The notes beneath the pieces are model-generated. The model ran no database searches, was not told where the DNA came from, and worked only from the letters and a program-made list of their open reading frames with translations. Shown one piece after another: positions 52,062-61,810 of a stretch of DNA of 64,000 nucleotides. The DNA lies in assembly GCA_018241265.1 (NCBI GenBank), contig JAFEEF010000008.1, forward strand, positions 62,001-126,000. The letters run 5' to 3'. The translations under genes were made by a program, and so were the position numbers. This DNA comes from Pseudomonadota bacterium (lineage in GTDB: Bacteria > Pseudomonadota > Gammaproteobacteria > Burkholderiales > Burkholderiaceae_C). The first letter of the stretch is position 1. The number at the start of each line of letters is the position of its first letter.

Positions 52062-52921
52062 TTCAGCGACGCGCAGATCGCTTCGGTCTGCTCGCCCGCC
52101 GACGTCGCCACATCGGCCCAGCGCTCTTCGTCCAGGCCGAACGCGGATGCGTCGACCGCCAGCACGGCTGCGGCCGCCGCGAGCGCGTCGTCGCCGAGCG
52201 CGACAGCCTGCATCAGCCGGTCGGCGGCATCGACGACGCGTCCGAGGTCGGAATCGGTGCCGGGTTCGCGCCGCATCGCGCGCACGATCGCTTCGGGCAG
52301 CCGCCAGACTTCGGCGACGCGCGCACCGACGGTCGCGCGGTCGACGCCGAGCAGCGAGCGCTCGGCCTCGCGCGCCTCGGCGCCGGTCTTGAGTCGGCAG
52401 ACCAGCACCGCGGCGTAGTGGTCGGGGAACGAGCTCGCGAAGACCAGCTCGCCGATGTTGTAGAGCAGGCCGGTCGTGAAGGCGACGCCGGGATCGACCT
52501 CGGCGTCGAGCGCGAGCATCTGCGCCGCGACCGCGGTCGCCACGCCGTGGCGCCAGAACGCCTTGAAGTCGAAGCCGGGACACGCCGGCGGCTTGAAGCT
52601 GCCGCCCACCGATGCGGCGGTGACGATGCCCTTGACCATGCGCAGCCCGAGCATCGCGATCGCATCGGGCACCGACGTGACCTCGCGGCGCAGGCTGTAG
52701 AAGGACGAGTTGGCCATGCGCAGGGTCTTCGCGGTCAGCGCGACATCGACCGAGACCTTCGCGGCCAGCTCGTCGATGTCGACGTTCTCCGACGCGAGCA
52801 GCGCGAGCAGTTCCAGCACCGCGGCGGGCAATGCGGGCAGATCGCGTCCCCAGGCGATCGCGGCGAGGGGGGCGGGGCTCGAGCCCAGAGGGGCGGTGCG
52901 GCTGTCCAGAACGGTCGTCAT
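52058..52921 (-). CDS. HDOD-domain protein
   Basis: The 287-residue protein consists of one HDOD domain (about 25-220): LPALPAAVLELLALLASENVDIDELAAKVSVDVALTAKTLRMANSSFYS, then VTSVPDAIAMLGLRMVKGIV and TTGLLYNIGELVF. HDOD is a catalytically degenerate relative of HD phosphohydrolases found in signalling and chemotaxis-related proteins. There is no attached output domain. The start ATG at 52921 follows AAGAT only weakly. It is divergent from the DAHP synthase gene. Confidence 0.87.
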   Translation of the reverse strand: MTTVLDSRTAPLGSSPAPLAAIAWGRDLPALPAAVLELLALLASENVDIDELAAKVSVDVALTAKTLRMANSSFYSLRREVTSVPDAIAMLGLRMVKGIVTAASVGGSFKPPACPGFDFKAFWRHGVATAVAAQMLALDAEVDPGVAFTTGLLYNIGELVFASSFPDHYAAVLVCRLKTGAEAREAERSLLGVDRATVGARVAEVWRLPEAIVRAMRREPGTDSDLGRVVDAADRLMQAVALGDDALAAAAAVLAVDASAFGLDEERWADVATSAGEQTEAICASLN

Positions 52922-53089
52922 GATCTTGCGTAGCGGCGGCCCGGCGGCGGGCCTTGGTAGCGGTGTGCGGAACGTCCCGGCTACATCGGCAGGCCGGCGC
53001 GATACCTGAGGGTCCAATTTCGGCGCGGCCGGCCGACAATCGAGAGATCGCCGCCGGCACGGGCCGGCAGCCCGACGCCACGAACGACC

Positions 53090-54230
<1,141 letters not shown>

Positions 54231-54244
<14 letters not shown>

Positions 54245-55670
54245 CCGCCACCGAGCGCACGTTGAGGTACGCCTCGAGCGCTTCCGGCCCGCCTTCCGAG
54301 CCGTAGCCCGAATCCTTCACGCCGCCGAACGGCATCTCGGCCGACGGCATCGCCGGCATGTTGATCCACAGCATGCCGACCTCGACGCGGCGCGCCAGGA
54401 GGTCCGCGTTCTTCAGCGAGCGCGTGTAGGCGTAGCCGGCCAGGCCGTAGGGCAGGCGGTTCGCCTCGGCGATCGCGTCCTCGAGCTTCTCGAAGCCGCG
54501 GATCGCCGCCATCGGGCCGAACGGCTCGTCGTTGAAGACCTTGGCGTCGAGCGGCACGTCGGCGAGGATCGTCGGCGTCCAGAAGTTGCCCGCATCGCCG
54601 ATGCGCTCGCCGCCCGCCAGCAAGGTGCCGCCGCGCTCGACCGCATCCTTCGTGAACTCGGCCATCGCGGTCAGGCGCCGCGGGTTCGCGAGCGGCCCCA
54701 TCTGCGTGCCTTCTGCCAGGCCGTCGCCGACCTTCAGCGACTGCGCATGCTTGGTCAGCGCCGCGGCGAATTCGTTGCGGATGCTCTCGTGCACCAGGAA
54801 GCGGGTCGGCGAGATGCAGACCTGGCCGGCATTGCGGAACTTCGCCGCGCCCGCGGTCTTCACCGCCAGCGCGATGTCGGCGTCCTCGCAGACGATCACC
54901 GGCGCGTGGCCGCCGAGCTCCATCGTCACCCGCTTCATGTGCTGGCCGGCCATCGCGGCGAGCTGCTTGCCGACCGGCGTCGAGCCGGTGAAGGTGATCT
55001 TGCGGATCGTCGGATGCGGGATCAGGTAGCTCGAGATCTCGGCCGGGTTGCCGTAGACGAGGCCGAGCACGCCGGGCGGGATGCCCGCGTCGGCAAAGGC
55101 GCGGATCAGCTCGGCCGGGCCGGCCGGCGTCTCCTCGGGCGCCTTGACGAGCATCGAGCAGCCGGCGGCGAGCGCCGCGCCGACCTTGCGCACCACCTGG
55201 TTGATCGGGAAGTTCCACGGCGTGAAGGCGGCGACCGGTCCGACCGGATCCTTCACGACCATCTGACGCAGCGCGAGGTTGCCGCGCGACGGCACGAGCC
55301 GGCCGTAGACGCGGAAGCCCTCTTCGGCGAACCATTCGATGATGTCGGCGGCGGCCATCGCCTCGCCCTTGGCTTCGACGAGCGGCTTGCCCTGCTCCTG
55401 CGTGAGCAGGCGCCCGATCGCCTCGGCGCGCTCGCGCATCAGGCCGGCGGCCTTGCGCATGATCTTGCTGCGCTCGGCCGGCACCATGTCGCGCCAGGTC
55501 TCGAAGCCCTTCTGCGCCGCCGCGAGCGCGCGGTCGAGGTCCGCCTTGCCGGCGTGCGCGACGCGGCCGATCTCCTTGCCGGTGGCGGGGTTGAAGACGG
55601 CGAGCGTCTTGCCGTCGGCGGCATCCTGCCAGCGGCCTTCGATGTAGAGCTGGGTGTTGGGGTAGGTCAT
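54231..55670 (-). CDS. NAD(P)-dependent succinate-semialdehyde-type aldehyde dehydrogenase
   Basis: A 479-residue aldehyde dehydrogenase with Glu251 (TMELGGHAP) and Cys285 ([12 protein letters not shown]), [22 protein letters not shown] and [12 protein letters not shown]. The sequence is closest in character to GabD/SSADH enzymes, which oxidise succinate semialdehyde to succinate; other short semialdehydes are possible. No gabT or related gene is adjacent. It converges on the DAHP synthase gene with a 14-base overlap. Confidence 0.9.
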
Positions 55671-55928
55671 GCGGTCTCTCGTCGCGCGGTCGAAGAATGC
55701 CGACGATTGTGCCTCCGCACCCCTCAGCGCGTGCAGCCTGCGACTTTGGATACGCGGATTGCGGCTCTGACTGGATTTGTCTGCATAACTGTCGATAGAG
55801 TCGCACCTTCAGCAGCGCTCGCGGGAGCGCGTCATGACCTCTTCTGCAGGCCCGCTCGTCGGCGCGGGCCGGCAGCTGGCCGCAGTACATCGGCGCGGCG
55901 CTGAGCAGCGCCGGCAGCGGTCCACACA

Positions 55929-56249
55929 TTGCGCGATGCCTGCGCCTGGCTCGAGCGCCTGCCGCCGAGCTTCGACCTCGGGCTGGCTGCGCTCTACCTG
56001 GCGGAACTCGAGTACGAGCTGGATCACATGGACGCCGCGCTGGCGTCCTACCGGCGCGCGCGCCGGTGCGCCGAGACGGTCGGCTTCCATGCGATGGTGG
56101 CGCCGACGATGGTCGGCGAGGCGCTGTGCCTGACGCGACAGGGGCAGGGTGCAGAGGCATTGCGGCTGGCCCATGCCCACATCGCCAGGCCGATCGACAT
56201 TCCGACGATGTTCGCGACCCTGGCGCGCTGGGTGCGCGCCGGCGGTTGA
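55929..56249 (+). pseudogene. TPR-like fragment, probable gene remnant
   Basis: From a TTG at 55929 the frame gives 106 residues: LRDACAWLERLPPSFDLGLAALYLAELEYELDHMDAALASYRRARRCAE and then a second helical pair with ALCLTRQGQGAEALRLAHAHI. This reads like two or three TPR/SEL-like helical hairpins from the C-terminal part of a larger ATPase/LuxR- or adenylate-cyclase-type regulator. The frame upstream is closed by a stop at 55902-55904 and no proper start exists. The flanks (55671-55928) hold nothing recognisable. It is best read as the remnant of a degraded gene. Confidence 0.4.
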
Positions 56250-56255
56250 GTGCGA

Positions 56256-56603
56256 CTACTCCTGCATGCGCTCGGCCTTGCGATCGGCCGCGAGCTTGCG
56301 CATGCCCTGCAGCACGTCGCGCTTGGTCAGATAGCCCTTGTGATCGACGTCGAGCTGGTCGAAGTGCGCGGCAACCCCGGGCATCTTCGCGGCGGCTTCC
56401 TCGCGCGACAGCATGCCGTCGCCGTTGACGTCGGCTTCGCTGAAGCGCTGGTTGAGCCGCTGGATCATCTGGCCGCGATGATCGTTCGGCGCCGCCGGTT
56501 CCTGCTGCGCCGGCTGCGGCTGTTCCTGCACGCCTTGCGCGCAGGCGGTGCCCAGCGACAACAGGGCGATGGTGCAGGCGGCGAGGAGGGACTTCGTGGT
56601 CAT
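56256..56603 (-). CDS. Exported EF-hand protein
   Basis: The 115-residue protein has a signal peptide (TTKSLLAACTIALLSLGTACA), a Gln/Pro-rich linker and two EF-hand loops: DVNGDGMLSREE (58-69), with all calcium ligands, and DVDHKGYLTKRD (85-96), where Lys and the final Asp replace typical residues. It probably binds calcium in the periplasm. Similar small EF-hand proteins are common in Burkholderiales, mostly without known role. The gene is monocistronic, with 128 bases separating it from the hybrid kinase gene upstream. Confidence 0.88.
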   Translation of the reverse strand: MTTKSLLAACTIALLSLGTACAQGVQEQPQPAQQEPAAPNDHRGQMIQRLNQRFSEADVNGDGMLSREEAAAKMPGVAAHFDQLDVDHKGYLTKRDVLQGMRKLAADRKAERMQE

Positions 56604-56731
56604 GGCGATTCCTTTGTCGAAACGTGTCGGATGAGGGCAGGCGGCTGCATGCTGCTGCCTGCAACGACAACGTAAGCGCCGTGCCACGGCGCCGACAGCG
56701 GCGCGCCGCCCGACGTGCTGTAGGAAAGCCG

Positions 56732-58957
56732 CTACCCCCGCGGCCCGTCGTTCGACGCATCCAGCACGTCGCGCACCTTGCCCGCCAGCTCGGCGTGGGT
56801 GAAGGGCTTCTGCAACAGGTGCAGGCCCTTGTCGAGCCGGCCGCCGTGCACGATGGCGTCGCGCGCGTAGCCGGTCGTGAACAGCACCTTCAGGCCGGGC
56901 CGCAGCGCCGTGGCCTCGGCCGCGACCTGCGCGCCGGTCATGCCGCCCGGCAGCACGATGTCGCTGAACAGCAGGTCGACGCGCTGCTGCCGCTCGAGCA
57001 GGCTCAGCGCCGACGCGCCGTCGTGCGCCTCGATGACCCGATAGCCGAGGTCGCGCAACGTTTCGACCGAATTGGTACGCACGTCGTCGTCGTCCTCGAC
57101 GACGAGGATGGTCTCCTGCGGCGCGCTCGCGGGCAGCAGCGCTTCGTCGGCCTCTTGCTCGACGGGCGCGGCGCCGACGAGGCGCGGCAGGTAGATCCGC
57201 ACCGTCGTGCCGATGTCGAGCGCGGAGTCGATGCGCACGTGGCCGCCCGACTGGCGCACGAAGCCGTAGACCTGGCTCAGCCCGAGGCCGGTGCCCTTGC
57301 CGACCGGCTTGGTCGTGAAGAACGGCTCGAAGGCCTGGCGCAGCGTCGCCTCGTCCATGCCGCTGCCGGTATCGGCGATCGACATCACGACGTAGTCCCC
57401 GGCCGTCGCTTCGGCATGCGCCGCGGCATAGGCCGCGTCGAGCTGTGCGTTCGCGGTCTCTATCGTCAGGCCGCCGCCGTCGGGCATCGCGTCGCGCGCG
57501 TTGACGGCGAGGTTGAGGATCGCCGCTTCGAGCTCGTTCGGATCGGCCTCGGTGCGCCAGATGGCGGCGCCGAGCACGGTCTCCACCATGATGGTCTCGC
57601 CGAGCGTGCGATGCAGCAGCTCCGACATGCCGGCCACCAGCGCATTCACGTCGATGGGCTTCGGGTCGAGCGGCTGGCGCCGCGCGAAAGCGAGCAGCCG
57701 CCGCGTCAGCGACGCGGCGCGGCGCGCACCGCCCATCGCGCTGTTGGCGGCGCGCAGCAGCCGGCCGGCATCGTGCGGCAGCCCGCGGCGCAGCACCTCG
57801 AGGTTGCCGACGATGATCTGCAGCAGGTTGTTGAAGTCGTGCGCGACGCCGCCGGTGAGCTGCCCCACCACTTCCATCTTCTGCGACTGGCGCAACGTCT
57901 CGGCATTGCGGTGCAGTTCCTCGGTGCGCTGCTGCACCTGCTGCTCGAGCGTCGCGTTGAGCTCGCGCAGCGCCTCCTCGGCCTTGCGGCGCTCGTCGAT
58001 CTCGAGCTGCCGCTCCTGCGCGAGCCGCGCGTTGTCGATCGCCACCGCGGCTTCGCCGGCGAGCCCTTCGAGACCGCGCTCCGAGCGCTCGCCGAAGACG
58101 CCCGGCGTCGCATGGCCGAAGAACAGTCCGCCCAGCACGCCGCTCGCGTGCGACACGACCGGCACGGCGAGGTAGCTGCGCACCGGCAAGTGGCCCGGCG
58201 GCATGCCGCGCAACGGCGCATTGCGGCCGTAGCGCGGGTCGGCGGTGATGTCGTCCGACCGCACGATGCCGGCGCCCGAGAACGTCGCGGCGAAGACCTC
58301 GGTGTTGCGCGGCATCGGGAACTGCGCGAAGGCCTCGGCCGGCGCGCCCGACAGCGCGTAGAGCATGTACGACTCGCCGTTCGCGTCGAGCACGTTGTAG
58401 AAGAAGGCGCCGAACTCCGCGCCGCTCAATGCGACGCCGGCATCGACGACGGCCTGCACCATCCTGTGCAGATCGGTCTCGACCGCGAGCGTCGAACTCG
58501 CGCGGTTCAGCACCTCGAGCGCACGGCGCTCCTCGGCGAGCTCCTCCTCGACGCGGCGCTGCAGCGTGCGGTCGCGCAGCACCTTCACGAAGCCGACGTG
58601 CGCGCCGCTCTCGTCGCGGATCGGCGTGAGCTCGCCGATCGCCCAGACGCGGCTGCCGTCGCTGCGCGCGCGCCAGCCTTCGTCGCCGCCGCCGCGGCCG
58701 TGCAGCAGCGCATCCGACATCTCGCGCGCCAGCCGGCCGGTCGCGCGGTCGTCGTCGATGAAGAGGCGGCTCAGGTCCCGGCCGATCATCTCGGCGTCGG
58801 TCCAGCCGAGGATGCGGCGCGCGCCCTCGCTCCAGGTGACGACGCGGCCATCGCGGTCGATGCTGATGATGGCGGTGTCGGTCGCGCTGTCGACGATCTG
58901 GCGCCAGGCCAGCGAGCTGAGGCTGGCCGGTGCCGGATTGCTGGGATCGGATGGCAT
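56732..58957 (-). CDS. Hybrid histidine kinase, PAS-GAF-HisKA-HATPase-REC
   Basis: The 741-residue protein lacks membrane helices. It has a PAS domain (about 15-135, with GWTDAEMIGRDLSRLF), a GAF domain (150-312), a coiled coil (315-360), HisKA with His373 in GGVAHDFNNLLQII, HATPase (N-box LNLAVNARDAMPDGG; GTGLGLSQVYG) and a C-terminal receiver with Asp666 (LFSDIVLPGG). The VAHDFNNLL H-box type is common in soluble hybrid kinases of this kind. GAF and PAS suggest a cytoplasmic small-molecule, redox or light signal. No separate response regulator is adjacent. Confidence 0.92.
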   Translation of the reverse strand: MPSDPSNPAPASLSSLAWRQIVDSATDTAIISIDRDGRVVTWSEGARRILGWTDAEMIGRDLSRLFIDDDRATGRLAREMSDALLHGRGGGDEGWRARSDGSRVWAIGELTPIRDESGAHVGFVKVLRDRTLQRRVEEELAEERRALEVLNRASSTLAVETDLHRMVQAVVDAGVALSGAEFGAFFYNVLDANGESYMLYALSGAPAEAFAQFPMPRNTEVFAATFSGAGIVRSDDITADPRYGRNAPLRGMPPGHLPVRSYLAVPVVSHASGVLGGLFFGHATPGVFGERSERGLEGLAGEAAVAIDNARLAQERQLEIDERRKAEEALRELNATLEQQVQQRTEELHRNAETLRQSQKMEVVGQLTGGVAHDFNNLLQIIVGNLEVLRRGLPHDAGRLLRAANSAMGGARRAASLTRRLLAFARRQPLDPKPIDVNALVAGMSELLHRTLGETIMVETVLGAAIWRTEADPNELEAAILNLAVNARDAMPDGGGLTIETANAQLDAAYAAAHAEATAGDYVVMSIADTGSGMDEATLRQAFEPFFTTKPVGKGTGLGLSQVYGFVRQSGGHVRIDSALDIGTTVRIYLPRLVGAAPVEQEADEALLPASAPQETILVVEDDDDVRTNSVETLRDLGYRVIEAHDGASALSLLERQQRVDLLFSDIVLPGGMTGAQVAAEATALRPGLKVLFTTGYARDAIVHGGRLDKGLHLLQKPFTHAELAGKVRDVLDASNDGPRG

Positions 58958-58999
58958 GGATCGAAGTATCGCAAGCTCGACTGCGCGGCTGCCGCTCCG

Positions 59000-61810
59000 T
59001 CAGCGTGCGCGAACCAGGGCCGCCACCGGCAGCGTCGCGAACAGCGCCTGGGCGGTCACGGCGCCATCCTCGGGCGTGAGCGCTTCGCCGGTCAGCACGT
59101 TGCGCAGCGGCGCATCGCGCAGGGCCTCCGGCAGCCGCAGTCGCGTGTCGCGCCACGCGGGCGTCTCGTCCGCACCCCGCTCGGCAAGCCGCGCATGCAG
59201 CCGCACGCCGGCGACGCAGACCGTGCGGTCGCTCGCGCTGCGCGCATAGGACAACACATGGTCCGCGCTCGTGCCGGAAGCATCGAGCGCCTGGTAGCTC
59301 CCGTCGCGGAACAGCGCCTCGTACTCGCGGCGCAGCGCGAGCAGCCGCCAGGTGATCCAGAGCTTCAGCCGCGCATCGGCCGGCGGCGCGCACCACGCGG
59401 CCAGCGTTGCGGCCAGGCGCGCGGGGTCGGCCTGCTGCAACGCGCCGAGCTCGTCGAGCAGCGCGGCGCGTACCGCGTAGTCGACCGGCCGCCGGTTGTC
59501 CGGATCGACGAGCTGCAGCTCGACCAGCTCGCTGCCCTGGTACAGGTCGGGCACGCCCGGCGACGTGAGCTTCAGCAGCACCATGGTCAGCGAGTTGAGC
59601 GCGCCGTACCACGCGATCCGGTGCGTCCAGCGACGCAGGTCGGTGAGCAGCGGATTCGGCTGCACCCGCGCCAGCACGCCGTCGACGAAGCCGAGCAACG
59701 CCTGTTCATAGGCCGCATGCGGCCGCATCCAGCTCGTCTGCAGCTTGGCCTCGCGCGCCGCCTTGATCATGTAGTCGCGCATGCGCTCGCGATACGCCGG
59801 CAGCGTGTCGGCATCCAGGCCTTCGACCGGCAGCGTGCCGACGAGGGTCTGCCACAGCAGGTACTCGTCGGCGCGCGACGGCGCCTCGCCGACGTCGGCC
59901 AGCGTGGTGCGCCAACCGCATGAAAGTCCGGTCCAGCGCTGCAATCGTGCGTCCCACGCCTCCGGCATCTGCGACAGCACGCTGATGCGGTTGCGCACGT
60001 CTTCCGAGCGCTTGTTGTCGTGCGTCGACGTCGCGAGGATCGTGTGCGGCCAGCGCGCCGCGCGGTCGCTGCTCGCGCCATGGAAGGCGCGCGGCGTCAT
60101 GCCGAAGGTGCCGGGCTCGCCGCCGACCTCGTTGAGGGAGACCAGCCGGTGGTAGCGATAGAACGCGGTGTCCTCGACGCCCTTGGCGGCCACCGGCGCG
60201 CAGAACTGCTGGAAGCGGATCGCGAAGTCGCGGATGCGCGCGCGCAGGGCCGTGTCGCTGCCGGGCAGCGGATCGTTCGCGAGGCAGCGGCGCACGAAGT
60301 CGAAGATCGTCGGGTCCGCTCCCGTACCGCGCTGGCGCGCCTGGGCGATCGCCCAGTCGATGAAGCGCAGATCCTGCTCGGACGGCCGGTCGATCACATA
60401 GGTGCGGTACACCGGCATGCAGGCGGCCACCTCGGCGAGCGCGTCACGCAGGCTGTTCCAGGTGTAGTCGCGGGTACGCCGATCGGCGCGTGCGATGCGC
60501 ACCAGCGCGGTCGCATGCATCGTCAGGTCCGACGCCAGGATGCCGCGCGCCGCGGCCAGGCGCCCGGCGTGCGCGAGCTCGTGGAAGCTCGCGGTCTCGC
60601 CGCTGAACTCGCGCCAGATGCGATCGAGCGCCTCTTCGGCCGCGGTGTCGACGAGCACGCCGCCGACCACCATCGCGTAGCGGTAGCCGGTGGTGCCGTG
60701 GATCGGCCAGCTCGTCGGGACGTCTTCGTACGGCGCGGCGATCTTCTCGGCGATCACATACAGGCCGATGCCGTCGCGTGCGCCGCCGCTCGCATCGGCA
60801 TAGGCCTGCTGCAGCCGCTCGAAGTAGCCGGCCGGATCGCAGAGGCCGTCGGGATGGTCGATGCGCAGGCCCTGCACGTCGCCTGCCGCGGCCAGCGCGA
60901 TCGGCAGCCGGTGCGTCGCGTCGAATACGGCACGATCCTCGATGCGCAGTGCCGCGAGTTCGTTGATGTCGAAGAAGCGCCGGTAGTTGATCTCGTCGGA
61001 CGCGACGCGCCAATAAGTCAGGCGATAGGTCTGCGCTTCGAGCAGCGCATGCAGGGCGTCCGCGTCGAGCGCGGCGAGCCTCGCGTCGATCGCCGAGGCG
61101 GCTTCCGGCTCGGCCATCGCCAACTGGGCGAGCTGCTGCTTCAGCGCGGCGGCCCGCGCGGCACGCGCCAGGTGCTCGGGCGTCCGCGGCGGCAACTGCG
61201 CGATCGCGTTCGCAAGCCGATCGAGCGGCGTCCGTGCCGTGGTCGCGGCCACTTCCCGCAGCAGCGGCGCCAGGCTGGCGAGATCGATGGGCCAGCGGTG
61301 CTCGTGGTAGCGCAGCTCGAACGCGCCGCGCTCCGCATCGAAAGCGACGCGCAGCAGGCCGGCCCGCAACGCGTCGTCGTAGTGCTCGCCGAGCATCGGC
61401 GTCAGCAGGCGTTGCCGCAGGTCGGGGTTGGACGGCTCCCAGTCGATGTCGAAGTAGCCGGCATAGCGCGACGCGCGGCCATGCTCGAGCACGTCGGCCC
61501 ACCAGGCGTTGTCGGGCGAGATGCCCATGTGGTTGGGCACGAGGTCGAGGATCGCGCCCATGCCGTGCGCGCGCAGCGCGGCTGCGAAGCGTGCATGGCC
61601 TTCGGCGCCGCCGAGCTCGGGGTTGATCTCGTCGTGCGCGACGACGTCGTAGCCGTGCATGCTGCCGGGCCGCGCGCGCAGGATCGGCGAGCAGTAGACG
61701 TGGCTGATGCCGAGGCGCGCGAGGTACGGCACGACGGCAGCGGCCGCGTCGAAGCCGAAGCCGCCGTGCAGTTGCAGCCGGTAGGTGGCACGCGGGATGA
61801 CCGCGCTCAT
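59000..61810 (-). CDS. treY: Malto-oligosyltrehalose synthase
   Basis: The 936-residue GH13 enzyme converts the reducing end of malto-oligosaccharides to a trehalose unit. Family features are IPRATYRLQLHGGFGFDAAAAVVPYLARLGISHVY, GSMHGYDVVAHDEINPELGG, ILDLVPNHMG, the long TreY insertion, RRFFDINELAALR, VQGLRIDHPDGLCDP with the nucleophile Asp, and STHDNKRSEDVRNR. The start ATG (61810) overlaps the treZ stop (ATGA, 61807-61810), so the two act in sequence on glycogen-derived glucans. Confidence 0.94.
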   Translation of the reverse strand: MSAVIPRATYRLQLHGGFGFDAAAAVVPYLARLGISHVYCSPILRARPGSMHGYDVVAHDEINPELGGAEGHARFAAALRAHGMGAILDLVPNHMGISPDNAWWADVLEHGRASRYAGYFDIDWEPSNPDLRQRLLTPMLGEHYDDALRAGLLRVAFDAERGAFELRYHEHRWPIDLASLAPLLREVAATTARTPLDRLANAIAQLPPRTPEHLARAARAAALKQQLAQLAMAEPEAASAIDARLAALDADALHALLEAQTYRLTYWRVASDEINYRRFFDINELAALRIEDRAVFDATHRLPIALAAAGDVQGLRIDHPDGLCDPAGYFERLQQAYADASGGARDGIGLYVIAEKIAAPYEDVPTSWPIHGTTGYRYAMVVGGVLVDTAAEEALDRIWREFSGETASFHELAHAGRLAAARGILASDLTMHATALVRIARADRRTRDYTWNSLRDALAEVAACMPVYRTYVIDRPSEQDLRFIDWAIAQARQRGTGADPTIFDFVRRCLANDPLPGSDTALRARIRDFAIRFQQFCAPVAAKGVEDTAFYRYHRLVSLNEVGGEPGTFGMTPRAFHGASSDRAARWPHTILATSTHDNKRSEDVRNRISVLSQMPEAWDARLQRWTGLSCGWRTTLADVGEAPSRADEYLLWQTLVGTLPVEGLDADTLPAYRERMRDYMIKAAREAKLQTSWMRPHAAYEQALLGFVDGVLARVQPNPLLTDLRRWTHRIAWYGALNSLTMVLLKLTSPGVPDLYQGSELVELQLVDPDNRRPVDYAVRAALLDELGALQQADPARLAATLAAWCAPPADARLKLWITWRLLALRREYEALFRDGSYQALDASGTSADHVLSYARSASDRTVCVAGVRLHARLAERGADETPAWRDTRLRLPEALRDAPLRNVLTGEALTPEDGAVTAQALFATLPVAALVRAR

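Noticed and set aside
55809..56180. 123-residue minus-strand frame opposite the TPR-like remnant
   Set aside because: Contains no motif and has shadow-type composition; the plus-strand frame shows clear helical-repeat pattern.
56732..58957. Hybrid kinase as part of the autoinducer operon at 10-16 kb
   Set aside because: It is 40 kb away, soluble, of a different kinase subfamily and next to unrelated genes; no evidence connects them.
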